In this document: piece by piece, positions 47,487 through 56,949 of the stretch
Layout of the letters: the number at the start of each line of letters is the position of its first letter
Position numbering within the stretch: the first letter of the stretch is position 1
Source of the DNA: an uncultured Ectothiorhodospiraceae bacterium
GTDB taxonomy: Bacteria; Pseudomonadota; Gammaproteobacteria; UBA9214
Length of the DNA stretch: 64,000 nucleotides
NCBI GenBank assembly: GCA_947259415.1
Contig: CAMYMI010000002.1
Span: forward strand, 186,001-250,000
Direction: 5' to 3'
Made by a program: the position numbers and the translations under genes
Notes under the pieces: generated by a model
Database searches by the model: none
The model's input: only the letters and a program-made list of their open reading frames with translations
What the model was told of the DNA's origin: nothing

Positions 47487-49631
47487 TCATGCTTCTGCCA
47501 GGCTGTGCAACGCGATGGCATCTTCAAAGTCGTAGTCGGGCAGCATGCCGGGTTCGCGCACGAAATTGCCCTGGATGTAGTCGATGTTGTACTGCCACAG
47601 CATAACCAGGCTGCTGGCATCGTCGACACGTTCAGCGATGCACCGGGTCTTTTTGGAGCGGGCGAAATCGAGCACCGAGCGCACCCTGGCCTGGTTCTCT
47701 GTGCTGCAGGCCAGGTCCTCGATAAGGGTTCCGTCGATCTTCAGGAAGTCCACGGTAATATCTTTTAACAGCTCGGTCGAACTCATGTAGCCGAAATGCT
47801 CGATCGCTATTCTGCAGCCGATTTTCCGCATGGCATCGATGAAGCCTGATGTGGCCTCGGTATTATTCATGACCGTGGTCTCCGGAATCTCGAGTATGAC
47901 CGTACTGCCTTGCAGTTCGTGTTCCTGTAGCTTCTGTTCCAGCCATGCCGGGAATTCATTCTCCAGGAGGGTGGCGCCTGAGATCTTGATAAAGAACGAT
48001 AGCTCACCGTTCTCGGCCTGTTTTTCGCGCAGTGATCTCATTGCAGAGTTGATGACCCAGTGGTCAATTTCAGCACCCATGCCGGTCTTTCCCGCAAGCG
48101 AGATGAACTGGCCCGGCAGAATGACCTGACCTTTGTCATCAACGACCCTGAGCAGGACCTCGTAGCATTCGTCTGTGTCGCCGTTCAGGCTGACAATGGG
48201 CTGATAGACAAGGTACAGGCGTTCGTCATCGATGGTCTTGCGTATCATCCCGTCCCATTTCAGCTCGAGTTCCCTGTCGATCTGATCGTCAATAGCCGTA
48301 CTGTGGATATGCACCAGGTTGCCGCCGGACGAACGGGCAACCTCGCAGGCAAGGTCTGCACGCGACAACACATCCTGGGCATTCATCATGTGTTCGTTTA
48401 TGACGCACATGCCGATGCTGCAGGTGGTTTGCATGGGCTGGCCATTAACCACGGTGACATGTTTCTTGACCTTCTTGCGCAGGGATTCGGCAAGGTGGTA
48501 GGCACGGTCCTCGTTTTGCGAGGTACTGAGTATCGTGAAGACATAGTCGCCGAACTGGACCACCGTGTCTTCTTTGTCGTAGTTTCTCTGGATCAGTGCG
48601 ACAATGTTCTCGACCACCCGGTCACAGGCGTTGATGCCGAAATTCTCGCGTATGGCCCGAAATTCATCCAGCAGCACATAGGTCAGCGTCTGGTGCTTGC
48701 CTGCCTTGTCGAAGGTCTTCAGACTGTTCTCGACAAACTGCATAAAGTGCTGGCGGTTGTGTGACCCGATAGGCAACTGCCCCCGGGCTATTGTTTCCGG
48801 TATCATTCCGATATCTGCAACCTGCGCAGGTGCATGGATGGTCATCCGGGAGCAGCGTTTGTTTTCGAACCTGACTGGTGCAAATTCAACGGCAATTCTG
48901 TGTGAAAGCCCCTCTTTATCCATCAGCCTGATCATTATTTCCACTGCGTCGACTGCCTCATGGCAGTTGTGCAGCAGACCTTCGAGTAGCACGTGATCAT
49001 CCGGGTCGACCCGCTCCAGCAGGGGCGTGCCTCTCAGTCCTGCAAGGTCATCGATTCCGATTCGGCCCAGGTAGGCAGGGTTGGCGTACAGGAAATTACC
49101 GTTAAAAACATAGGCGATGGCATCGCGAGAATTCTCCACCAGGGTTGTGCATTCGCTTTCCTTTTCTTGCAGGGCCTTCTCGAGTTGATCGATGCGCTGT
49201 TGCAGGCTGATGGTTTCAACTGCCTCCTCAAGCTGGCAGACCCGGCGGTTCAACGCCACATTGGCCAGTACCTTGTGGATGGTCGAAACCAGTTCGTCTG
49301 GGTGGTCAGACGAGACGACGGCGGTTGCGCCCGACTTGATAGCGTCAGCTTTACCTTCGGCGTGGTCGCTGGTAAGCACGACCAGTGGTATGTCACTGTC
49401 GTTTTCCTCCAGCCAGGCCGAAACGACCTCGAGCTCAGGAATCCTCGCGCCTTCACCGTGGAGGATAATGTCCGGGTCGGTTTCATCAAACAGGGCCTCA
49501 AGGGCCTTGATACCCTGTATCTGGTCAAGCTGAACGGAATAGCCCGCCGCTTCAAGCATATGCGCGCATGATCGGCTTTTCTTACTTGATCCCTCGATGA
49601 TTACCAGGTGCAGATTTCTGCTGTCATTCAC
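47487..49631 (-). CDS. FimX-like degenerate GGDEF/EAL protein (REC-PAS-GGDEF-EAL)
   Basis: 714 residues. Receiver-like domain (1-125) without a clear phospho-acceptor Asp (the strand reads DIILHGEG), a helical linker, PAS (about 158-270), GGDEF-like domain (about 295-450; signature replaced by FGDYVF) and EAL-like domain (about 460-705). The EAL domain reads EVLLR, has Lys instead of Asn in FIKIS, and EHFG instead of the DDFG metal motif, while ILEIPE and FLKIDG are kept. It should bind but not degrade c-di-GMP. In Pseudomonas FimX such a protein governs type IV pilus assembly; that role here is inference. Confidence 0.87.
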   Translation of the reverse strand: MNDSRNLHLVIIEGSSKKSRSCAHMLEAAGYSVQLDQIQGIKALEALFDETDPDIILHGEGARIPELEVVSAWLEENDSDIPLVVLTSDHAEGKADAIKSGATAVVSSDHPDELVSTIHKVLANVALNRRVCQLEEAVETISLQQRIDQLEKALQEKESECTTLVENSRDAIAYVFNGNFLYANPAYLGRIGIDDLAGLRGTPLLERVDPDDHVLLEGLLHNCHEAVDAVEIMIRLMDKEGLSHRIAVEFAPVRFENKRCSRMTIHAPAQVADIGMIPETIARGQLPIGSHNRQHFMQFVENSLKTFDKAGKHQTLTYVLLDEFRAIRENFGINACDRVVENIVALIQRNYDKEDTVVQFGDYVFTILSTSQNEDRAYHLAESLRKKVKKHVTVVNGQPMQTTCSIGMCVINEHMMNAQDVLSRADLACEVARSSGGNLVHIHSTAIDDQIDRELELKWDGMIRKTIDDERLYLVYQPIVSLNGDTDECYEVLLRVVDDKGQVILPGQFISLAGKTGMGAEIDHWVINSAMRSLREKQAENGELSFFIKISGATLLENEFPAWLEQKLQEHELQGSTVILEIPETTVMNNTEATSGFIDAMRKIGCRIAIEHFGYMSSTELLKDITVDFLKIDGTLIEDLACSTENQARVRSVLDFARSKKTRCIAERVDDASSLVMLWQYNIDYIQGNFVREPGMLPDYDFEDAIALHSLAEA

Positions 49632-49863
49632 CGTATGCCCTCATTGATCCAAATAGGTGGCACGCGCGGGTAATTGGCAGATCACCCCGGTACGAGCCCC
49701 GACTACTTTATTTACGGCATCCGGGAGAAAGTCTTAAGCTGTAAGGGTGGCGGTTAACCGGGCTTCGGTGTGCTTGTTTATGATCTTCGACATATCAGGG
49801 TGTTTTCCCTGTAGTTATTTCCTGATAGCATGCAAGTGACTGAAAATCATATTTTTAGTCTGT

Positions 49864-49882
49864 TTCCCGGGCTGTCCGGGAA
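49864..49882. repeat. short hairpin upstream of the GNAT gene
   Basis: TTCCCGG (49864-49870) and CCGGGAA (49876-49882) form a 7-bp stem with a 5-nt loop in the divergent 294-bp spacer between the FimX-like and GNAT genes. No further gene is seen in that spacer. Confidence 0.35.
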
Positions 49883-49925
49883 TTACAGCCGAATTCTTCA
49901 CCTGTCTCGTGAAATGGAGTGACTC

Positions 49926-50447
49926 ATGCACGAAATTACTGTCAGGCCCGAAACGTCCGGGGACGAACGCGCCATCGATGTTGTCCATATCAGCGCCTTT
50001 GGCGGGGAGGCGGAAGCCCGCCTGATCAGTTCCCTGCGCGCATCGGCTTCCTATAACCGTGAACTGTCACTGGTCGCCGAGCTGAACGGGCGTATTGTCG
50101 GGCATGTGCTGTTGACCCGGGTGCCACTGCGCAAGGATGGCGAGGAAAAGATCGTGCTGGCACTAGGCCCGATGTCGGTGGTTCCGTCACAGAGTCACCG
50201 CGGTATCGGCTCCGAGCTGATCAAGGCCAGTGAGAAACTGGCCGGGGAGAAAGGTTATGGTGCCATAATCGTTGTCGGGTACCCTGAATATTACCGGCGT
50301 TTCGGCTTTCTACCTGCAAAAGATATCAAGGTGACCTGTAATCTGCCGGCGCCCGCTGATGCCCTGACCGGGATGGAAATCGTTGAGGGCAACCTCGCCG
50401 GTGGCGGGCACGTCGAGTACCCGGAACCGTTTATCGAGTTGTACTAG
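49926..50447 (+). CDS. GNAT-family N-acetyltransferase
   Basis: 173 residues of a single GNAT fold. The acetyl-CoA loop is in PMSVVPSQSHRGIGSELIKA near residue 85 (Q/RxxGxG/A pattern), with GYPEYYRRFGF near 118 following. The latter is typical of YhbS-like acetyltransferases. The substrate cannot be told. A GGAG site precedes the ATG. Confidence 0.9.
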   Translation: MHEITVRPETSGDERAIDVVHISAFGGEAEARLISSLRASASYNRELSLVAELNGRIVGHVLLTRVPLRKDGEEKIVLALGPMSVVPSQSHRGIGSELIKASEKLAGEKGYGAIIVVGYPEYYRRFGFLPAKDIKVTCNLPAPADALTGMEIVEGNLAGGGHVEYPEPFIELY

Positions 50448-50471
50448 CCGTTCAGCGTAGAGTAGCCTGTA

Positions 50472-52163
50472 TCAGGCGACTTCCGCCGGCACAAACAGGA
50501 ACTGTGCAAAACAGCCGGTATTCTCCAGCTGCTGGGTCAGCTTGATGCGTTCTTCATTTTTATTCTGTAGCAGCGTGATCATGCAACCGACGTGAAACGG
50601 CAGCGAGGGCAGCAGCAGGGTTGCCGGTTGATTGAGGGCCTTTATCTCCGGTAGCAGGATCCCGTTCATCCTGTTTCCGACGCTGGATTTTTCATTGCAG
50701 TTGGTAGCCTCGATGGCACTGGCCCCGGGCGCCAGCATCTCAATGCCCAACTCCAGTCCTCCGGGCCCGGTGGATTTCATCCAGCGGGTCACGCCCAGTT
50801 GCCAGCTGTTTTCATCGATTTCCGCTTTTGTATTGACGGCAACCAGTTCACCGACCTGGGCGCCGGAGGCCTCGTCAGTGTCCCGTAGCAGGCTGTAGCC
50901 GCCGGCACTGATGTCCAGTACTTTCCAGGTTTCAATGTGTGGCTTGTCGGGTGTTTTGATAAACGCACCGGGGAAGGTATTCGCACGCGTTGTTTCTGTC
51001 GCCCGCCCTTTGCCGCTGGAATTGAGCCTGGAAGGCTGGTTGATGTTGATTACAGTCCTATTTTCGAATGTCGGGTCGCTCAGGTATTCACTGTCCGCGA
51101 GGGTGTGGTCTTCGCTGTCGCCGGCTGAATCAGAGGATTCTGCCGGTTCAGCTATCACTGCGTGAATGTTGTCCAGTCCCCGTAACAGGGAAACCTCGTT
51201 ATCCTGGCGATGGCGGGTGAAGCGGCGCTTGGGCATCACCCCCCAGGACATCAGCAGGCGTTGCAAAGTCCGCTCCTCGGGCAGGCCGATATGTTGACGC
51301 GCAGGCCGGTACTCCGACAGGGTTGCGTTTACCGGATCCCCCATGTTGCGGGTGCTGAGGAACCTGCAGTGTGAGTATGCCCGGTCTGTCTGCCGCAACG
51401 CCATATAGGCAGGAGGTTCATCTGAGTCCAGCTGGCACGCGAAGAAACCGCTTGTGTCTCCATCACTGCTGTCCTGCAGTTTGCTGTACGGTGCCCACTG
51501 GGCGAGCAGGTTATACACCTGCCGGATCTCGTTCTGGCGCAGCCGGTAGGGACAGGCGAGGGACAACAGCAGGATCTGCTTGTAGTTGTCCTCGATCGTC
51601 ACTGTCGTCTCGTTCTGTGTCGTAATGTCGATAACCGCTTGTTTTGCCAGGCCGTGTTTATCGGCGAGTACATAAAGTGCGTGCAAGTCACTCCAGATAC
51701 CCGCGGGGTGCTGGGTGTAAGTCTGATAGTTGCTGATCAGGATCTCGCTGTAATAACGAATGGCGCGATGGATTGCCGTGGCCATTTGTGTGCCCGCCTG
51801 ACCCGTCTGATCGAGAACGACAGCAAGGATCTTGTACCCGCTGGCCATGCGCAGGCAGAGGTCAATGGCCTTTTCTGTATGTGCAAGGCTGCTGCCTTTC
51901 AGCGGGATCGGCCTGCCGAGGTACTTTTTTCTCAGTGAGTCGTTGATGTGGGCAACCTGCCCGGTAAAAAGTTCCAGTGTCTCAAACCGTTCCGTATTTG
52001 GTATGTCATAGCTGTTGAATTCGTCGAGGGCTTCCTCGAGCAGGGTGACGGTTTTGTCGATATTAATGAGTGGCAGGTTTTCAATCCATTGCCTGACAGC
52101 CTCGGCACCGGTTGTGAAGCCGCCCTTGTCGGGTTTCCTGAGTTCGGGGATCTGTAATTTCAT
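50472..52163 (-). CDS. large PilZ-domain-containing protein (putative c-di-GMP receptor)
   Basis: 563 residues. A PilZ-like beta-barrel lies near residues 410-481: VLDISAGGYSLL matches the DxSxxG motif, followed by VGELVAVNT and LGIEMLAPG. I do not see a clear RxxxR before it, so c-di-GMP binding is uncertain. The large N-terminal helical part (1-350) is of unknown type. It lies near the FimX-like gene, hinting at a shared surface or pilus pathway; that is inference. Its start is 11 bp from the divergent small ORF at 52175. Confidence 0.72.
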   Translation of the reverse strand: MKLQIPELRKPDKGGFTTGAEAVRQWIENLPLINIDKTVTLLEEALDEFNSYDIPNTERFETLELFTGQVAHINDSLRKKYLGRPIPLKGSSLAHTEKAIDLCLRMASGYKILAVVLDQTGQAGTQMATAIHRAIRYYSEILISNYQTYTQHPAGIWSDLHALYVLADKHGLAKQAVIDITTQNETTVTIEDNYKQILLLSLACPYRLRQNEIRQVYNLLAQWAPYSKLQDSSDGDTSGFFACQLDSDEPPAYMALRQTDRAYSHCRFLSTRNMGDPVNATLSEYRPARQHIGLPEERTLQRLLMSWGVMPKRRFTRHRQDNEVSLLRGLDNIHAVIAEPAESSDSAGDSEDHTLADSEYLSDPTFENRTVININQPSRLNSSGKGRATETTRANTFPGAFIKTPDKPHIETWKVLDISAGGYSLLRDTDEASGAQVGELVAVNTKAEIDENSWQLGVTRWMKSTGPGGLELGIEMLAPGASAIEATNCNEKSSVGNRMNGILLPEIKALNQPATLLLPSLPFHVGCMITLLQNKNEERIKLTQQLENTGCFAQFLFVPAEVA

Positions 52164-52174
52164 GGGGCGTGACT

Positions 52175-52324
52175 ATGACTCTGACTAGAATCATTATTAT
52201 CGGTCAGATACGCCGTATCCTTTACAAATATAATGGCCTCTCGCGGTATGCTGCGGTCAGATGTGTCGGACTTTGTGCTCTGGCCACACTGGCAGGTGTG
52301 ACCTGGTGTTTATTGTCCAACTAA
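52175..52324 (+). CDS. possible 49-aa small membrane protein
   Basis: The frame from ATG (52175) to TAA encodes 49 residues: a basic amphipathic start (RIIIIGQIRRILYKYNG) and one hydrophobic segment near residues 33-47. The composition resembles a small inner-membrane protein, but the ribosome site is weak and it overlaps the end of epmB. No family is recognised. Confidence 0.3.
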   Translation: MTLTRIIIIGQIRRILYKYNGLSRYAAVRCVGLCALATLAGVTWCLLSN

Positions 52325-53328
52325 GGCCAGAGGGGATATTTCCCAGGGAAGTCGGGGACTTCCCTGACCAGCCGTGGTACCAGGTAGCCGGGCAAGGCGG
52401 AGTGCAGGCTGTCCATGAGTGCATGCGCAGCGCGGTCGCTGACTTCGAAATGTGCGGCCCCCTGCACCCTGTCCAGCTGGTGCAGGTAATAGGGCAGCAC
52501 ACCGGCCGCTAGCAATGCCTCGCTCAGGCTGACCAGGGTATCCGCCTCATCGTTGACCCCCTTCAGCAAAACCGACTGGTTCAGCAGCAGTGCGCCTGCC
52601 TGCGCCAGTTTGTGCAGCGCCGCCACCACGGACGCGTCGATCTCATTGGGATGGTTGCAGTGAATTACCACCACTACACGCTGCGGCTGCTCGCCAAGCC
52701 AGGCAAGCAGCCGGTTGTCGATGCGCTCGGGCAGGACAATCGGCAGCCGGGTGTGCAGCCGCAGGGTCTGCAGGTGGGGGATCTCGGCCAGTTCCTGCGC
52801 CAGTGCCTCCAGGCGGGTATCGGGTAGCGCCAGCGGGTCGCCGCCGCTCAGGATCAACTCGCGGATCCCGGTGTGAGCGGCCAGATACCCGAGTGCACGG
52901 GCGTGATTGCCTGTCAGGGGGTTGGCCGCAGCGTAGGGAAAATGCCGCCGAAAACAATAGCGGCAATGGATGGCGCATGCGCCGGTCAGGGTGAGCAGGG
53001 CGCGGCCCGGGTATTTATGCAGCAGACCTGGTACGGGCATGGCATCGGCCTCGCGCAGGGGATCGGGCAGGAAATCACTGTGCTGCCGGTTCTCTTCAGG
53101 CAGCGGCAGGACCTGGCGCAACAGCGGGTCGTGAATATTCCCGGGTTCCATGCGTGCCACAAATCCGCGTGGTACACGCAACGGGAAATTGTGGCTGAAA
53201 CGGCGGACGGCGGACTTTCCGGCATCGATGCGCAGCAGCCGCAGCAATTCGTCCACCGAGCCAACTGCCTGCATCAGTTCGGTTTGCCAGGCCGGCGTGT
53301 GTCGTGATTTCTCCATTCGGGGTATCAT
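52321..53328 (-). CDS. epmB: EF-P beta-lysylation protein EpmB (lysine 2,3-aminomutase-like)
   Basis: 335 residues from 53328 (an internal ATG at 53316 is an equally possible start). The radical-SAM cysteines are in GACAIHCRYCFRRHFPY (CxxxCxxC) near residue 118, and the PLP-binding Lys is likely in SVLLKGVNDEAD near 258. The enzyme converts (S)-alpha-lysine to (R)-beta-lysine, which EpmA attaches to EF-P. The gene is divergent from efp with 50 bp between the starts, and epmA follows efp, so the whole modification set lies together. Confidence 0.96.
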   Translation of the reverse strand: MIPRMEKSRHTPAWQTELMQAVGSVDELLRLLRIDAGKSAVRRFSHNFPLRVPRGFVARMEPGNIHDPLLRQVLPLPEENRQHSDFLPDPLREADAMPVPGLLHKYPGRALLTLTGACAIHCRYCFRRHFPYAAANPLTGNHARALGYLAAHTGIRELILSGGDPLALPDTRLEALAQELAEIPHLQTLRLHTRLPIVLPERIDNRLLAWLGEQPQRVVVVIHCNHPNEIDASVVAALHKLAQAGALLLNQSVLLKGVNDEADTLVSLSEALLAAGVLPYYLHQLDRVQGAAHFEVSDRAAHALMDSLHSALPGYLVPRLVREVPDFPGKYPLWP

Positions 53329-53378
53329 AGCCAGCGTTTTATCCCTCGTTCGGCTTTACCCAGTCAAAAAGGACAGTC

Positions 53379-53948
53379 ATGGCAACGTATAGTACCAATG
53401 AATTCCGCGGTGGCCTGAAAATTATGATCGACGGCGACCCGTGCTCGATTATTGAGAATGAGTTTGTGAAGCCCGGCAAGGGGCAGGCATTCAACCGCGT
53501 CAAGATACGCAACCTTAAAACCGGGCGGGTCATTGAACGTACCTTCAAATCAGGCGAGTCCGTCGAGGCTGCGGATGTCATGGATGTCGAGTTGCAGTAC
53601 CTCTATAACGATGGCGAGTTCTGGCATTTCATGGATCAGAACAGCTTTGAACAGCATGCCGCGGATACGACCGCTGTCGGTGATGCCGCAAAATGGCTGA
53701 AGGAACAGGACGTCTGCGAGGTCACTCTGTGGAACGGGGCGCCTCTCGCGGTCACACCGCCCAACTTCGTGATGCTCAAGGTGACCGATACCGACCCGGG
53801 GGTGCGCGGGGATACCTCCGGAGGTGGCGGCAAGCCGGCCACCCTGGAAACGGGCGCCGTGGTGCGTGTACCCCTGTTCATCGAAATCGGCGAGCTGCTC
53901 AAGATCGACACCCGCACCGGGGAGTACGTGGGACGCGCCAAGGAATAG
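53379..53948 (+). CDS. efp: elongation factor P
   Basis: 189 residues in three beta domains. The modified residue is Lys34 in [14 protein letters not shown]; the Lys context is the beta-lysylation type, which agrees with epmB and epmA next door. C-terminal signature [23 protein letters not shown] relieves ribosome stalling at polyproline stretches. Several proteins in this window carry Pro-rich runs. Confidence 0.98.
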   Translation: MATYSTNEFRGGLKIMIDGDPCSIIENEFVKPGKGQAFNRVKIRNLKTGRVIERTFKSGESVEAADVMDVELQYLYNDGEFWHFMDQNSFEQHAADTTAVGDAAKWLKEQDVCEVTLWNGAPLAVTPPNFVMLKVTDTDPGVRGDTSGGGGKPATLETGAVVRVPLFIEIGELLKIDTRTGEYVGRAKE

Positions 53949-53994
53949 CAGTCCTCAATTCATACATTACAGGGCCGGGAAGGTGCAGACAGGG

Positions 53995-54948
53995 ATGGAC
54001 AGTCACAGGCTGCGGGCGCGGGTGCTGGCCCGGGTGCGTGACTATTTTTTACAGGCCGGCGTGCTCGAGGTCGACACCCCGGTCCTGTCGACTGCCGGCG
54101 CCACCGATCCCGCCTTACAGAGTTTCCAGACCCGCTACCACGGGCCGGGTCCTGCGCACGGTTCCAGACTGTATCTGCACACCTCGCCGGAATTCCCGAT
54201 GAAGCGCCTGCTGGCCGCCGGCAGCGGTTCGATTTACCAGATCTGCAAGGTGTTTCGCGACGGCGAGTCAGGCCGCCGGCACAACCCGGAATTCACACTG
54301 CTGGAATGGTACCGCGTTGGCTTCGACCACTTCGACCTGATGGAAGATGTCGAGTCGCTGCTGCGCATTACACTCAAGGGCCTGGTACCGCTGGAGTCTG
54401 TCGATCACCGGACCTACCATGACCTGTTCACGGAGACTACCGGAATTGACCCGTTCACTGCGTCTGTGGATGAGTTGCGTGATTGCTTGCAGTCACATGC
54501 CATCGTTAGCCCCGTCGGCCTGGCAGCCGATGACCGCGATGGCTGGCTCGACCTGCTGATGACCCATATCATCGAGCCGCGGCTGGGACCGGGCCTGGTG
54601 TTCATCCGTGATTACCCCGCCAGCCAGGCGGCACTGGCACGACTGCGTCCCGGTACCCGAAAGGTTGCGGCGCGCTTTGAGGCCTACCTCAACGGGGTCG
54701 AGCTGGCCAACGGCTATCACGAGCTCACCGATGCAGCTGAACAAAGGCAGCGTTTCGAGCAGGACAATGCGCGGCGTGTCACGCAGGGCCTGGAACCGGT
54801 GGTCGTCGACGAACACCTGCTGGACGCCCTGGCGTCGGGATTGCCGGATTGTGCAGGAGTCGCACTGGGTGTCGACCGCCTGTTGATGGTCGCGGCCGGG
54901 GCAGAGTCGCTCGACGCCATCATCGCCTTTCCGCTCGATGATGCCTGA
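53995..54948 (+). CDS. epmA: EF-P--(R)-beta-lysine ligase EpmA
   Basis: 317 residues from the ATG at 53995 (upstream frame overlapping efp rejected). It is a class II lysyl-tRNA synthetase catalytic domain without the anticodon-binding domain. Motif 2 is KVFRDGESGRRHNPEFTLLE (near residue 88) and motif 3 GVALGVDRLLMV near 290. It adenylates (R)-beta-lysine and joins it to Lys34 of EF-P. It starts 46 bp after efp. Confidence 0.97.
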   Translation: MDSHRLRARVLARVRDYFLQAGVLEVDTPVLSTAGATDPALQSFQTRYHGPGPAHGSRLYLHTSPEFPMKRLLAAGSGSIYQICKVFRDGESGRRHNPEFTLLEWYRVGFDHFDLMEDVESLLRITLKGLVPLESVDHRTYHDLFTETTGIDPFTASVDELRDCLQSHAIVSPVGLAADDRDGWLDLLMTHIIEPRLGPGLVFIRDYPASQAALARLRPGTRKVAARFEAYLNGVELANGYHELTDAAEQRQRFEQDNARRVTQGLEPVVVDEHLLDALASGLPDCAGVALGVDRLLMVAAGAESLDAIIAFPLDDA

Positions 54949-54992
54949 AGCAACGACTTGTCAGCGCGACGGCTATCACGGAAACTTGGGAG

Positions 54993-56123
54993 ATGCCTGA
55001 GCAGACCGAATCCGGAACAAGGGCTGCGGCGGCGGTCGCACTGGAAAATGATCAGACCCTGGCATGTAGTGGCGCCTGGACAGTGCGCGGGATTGCTGCA
55101 CTGCCACGGCATATCGGCGCTGCGCTGGTACCCGGGGTCGCGGCTGTCGCCATCGATGGCCGTGCCGTCACCGCGATGGATACCGCGGGCGCCTGGCGCA
55201 TCAACCAGCTGCGCCAGCGTCTCGAGGCGGCTGGCAAACAGGTCCGTCTGGAGACCTTCAGGGCGGAACACGCGGCGCTGATCAACCTGGTTGCCGACAC
55301 CCGTCGTGACACCCCGGCAGTCAGTTCGCGTCGCAACGTGGAGGCCTTCTATACCCGCTGTGTTGGTATCTTCCAAGACCTGATCGGCTTTCTGGCATTC
55401 ACCGGCGAGACCGTCGTCTCGTTTGTACAGATGATCTGGAACCCGCGGAGCATCCGCTGGACGGTGATTGTCAACGAGATGTTCGAGGCCGGTTTCAAGG
55501 CCATGCCTATAGTCGGTCTGCTATCTTTCCTGATGGGCGTCGTCATCGCCTACCAGGGAGCGGTGCAGTTGCAGTTATACGGTGCCAGTATCTACGTCGC
55601 CGACCTGCTGGGGTATTCGATGCTGCGCGAGCTGGCCCCCCTGATTACTGCGATCCTGATTTCGGGGCGCACCGGATCGGCCTACACGGCGCAGATCGGC
55701 ACCATGCAGGTCACGGAGGAAGTGGCCGCGCTGCGCACCATAGGCATTCCGCCGATGCACATCCTGGTGTTGCCCAAGCTGATTGCACTGATTATCGTGC
55801 TGCCATTGCTGTCGGTGTTCGCCGATATCATGGCTATCTTCGGCGGTATGGTCATGGCGAACCTGCAGCTGGGTATCGGCTTTAATGCCTTTCTGAACCG
55901 CCTCGGTGAGGCGATCGATTTTTCGACCTTCATGATCGGCATCGGCAAGGCGCCGGTGTTCGCCGCCATCATCGCCATTGTCGGTTGCTACCAGGGCTTC
56001 AAGGTGCGCGGCAGTGCCGAAAGTGTTGGCAGGCACACGACCATTAGCGTGGTGCAGGCGATCTTCCTGGTGATTGTGACCGACGCGCTGTTCTCGATCC
56101 TGTTCAGTATGCTGGGGATATGA
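54993..56123 (+). CDS. MlaE-type ABC permease with N-terminal STAS domain
   Basis: 376 residues. Residues about 20-105 form a STAS-like domain, the role played by the separate MlaB in E. coli. The MlaE permease (about 150-376) has SFLMGVVIAYQGAVQL, then AVQ-type membrane segments and the conserved ISGRTGSAYTAQIGTMQVTE coupling region. With the next three genes it forms an MCE lipid transport system of the inner membrane and periplasm. A GGGAG site lies directly before the ATG. It starts 44 bp after epmA. Confidence 0.9.
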   Translation: MPEQTESGTRAAAAVALENDQTLACSGAWTVRGIAALPRHIGAALVPGVAAVAIDGRAVTAMDTAGAWRINQLRQRLEAAGKQVRLETFRAEHAALINLVADTRRDTPAVSSRRNVEAFYTRCVGIFQDLIGFLAFTGETVVSFVQMIWNPRSIRWTVIVNEMFEAGFKAMPIVGLLSFLMGVVIAYQGAVQLQLYGASIYVADLLGYSMLRELAPLITAILISGRTGSAYTAQIGTMQVTEEVAALRTIGIPPMHILVLPKLIALIIVLPLLSVFADIMAIFGGMVMANLQLGIGFNAFLNRLGEAIDFSTFMIGIGKAPVFAAIIAIVGCYQGFKVRGSAESVGRHTTISVVQAIFLVIVTDALFSILFSMLGI

Positions 56124-56124
56124 G

Positions 56125-56949
56125 ATGGGTACTGCCATGACAGCAGAGACCGGACCAGCCGACGAGCCGACGGAAAGAGAGGTGGTAATCCGCCTGCGCG
56201 GTGTGGGTACGGTCTTCGGCAACAAGGTCATCCATGAAAACATCGACTTGGATGTGTACCGTGGCGAGGTTTTCGCCCTGGTCGGCGGCAGTGGCAGCGG
56301 CAAGAGTACGCTGCTGCGCGAGATGATCATGTTGCAGGTGCCGAACAGCGGTTCGATCAGACTGTTCGACACCGAGCTGGTCGGTATCAGCGACGCGGAC
56401 GCACAAAGGCTGCGGCGGCGTTTTGGCGTGCTGTTCCAGCAGGGCGCGCTGTTCAGCGGCCTGACGGTGCTGGAGAATGTTGGTGTACCATTGAAAGAAC
56501 ATACCCGACTCGATGAGGATACGATCAGGGAACTGGCCATGATGAAGATCGTCCAGGCCGGCCTGCAACCCGAGGCCGCTCACCTGTACCCCAGCGAACT
56601 CAGTGGCGGCATGATCAAGCGCGCCGCCCTGGCGCGGGCCATGGCGCTGGACCCGGAGGTGTTGTTTCTTGACGAACCGACATCGGGCCTGGACCCGGTC
56701 AGTGCCGGCGCGTTCGACGAGCTGGTGCTGCGGCTCAAGGACCTGATGGGCCTGACGGTGCTGATGGTCACCCATGACCTCGATTCGCTCTGGGGTGCGA
56801 CCGACCGGGTCGCGGTGCTCGGTGACAGGACCCTGCAGGGGGTTGGTACCATGGAAACGCTGTCCCGGTCTACGCAGCCGCGGATTCGGGAATATTTCGA
56901 GGGGCCACGTGCCCGGAATGCTCAGGAACGCACATGGAAAGAAAAATAA
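56125..56949 (+). CDS. MlaF-type ABC transporter ATP-binding protein
   Basis: 274 residues. Walker A GGSGSGKSTLL near residue 54, Q-loop in RFGVLFQQGALF, signature LSGGMIKRAALARAMAL near 156, Walker B EVLFLDEPTSGLD near 177. The GMxKR signature form is typical of MCE-linked ATPases. It starts 1 bp after the permease stop and overlaps the next gene by 16 bp, so translation is coupled. Confidence 0.93.
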   Translation: MGTAMTAETGPADEPTEREVVIRLRGVGTVFGNKVIHENIDLDVYRGEVFALVGGSGSGKSTLLREMIMLQVPNSGSIRLFDTELVGISDADAQRLRRRFGVLFQQGALFSGLTVLENVGVPLKEHTRLDEDTIRELAMMKIVQAGLQPEAAHLYPSELSGGMIKRAALARAMALDPEVLFLDEPTSGLDPVSAGAFDELVLRLKDLMGLTVLMVTHDLDSLWGATDRVAVLGDRTLQGVGTMETLSRSTQPRIREYFEGPRARNAQERTWKEK

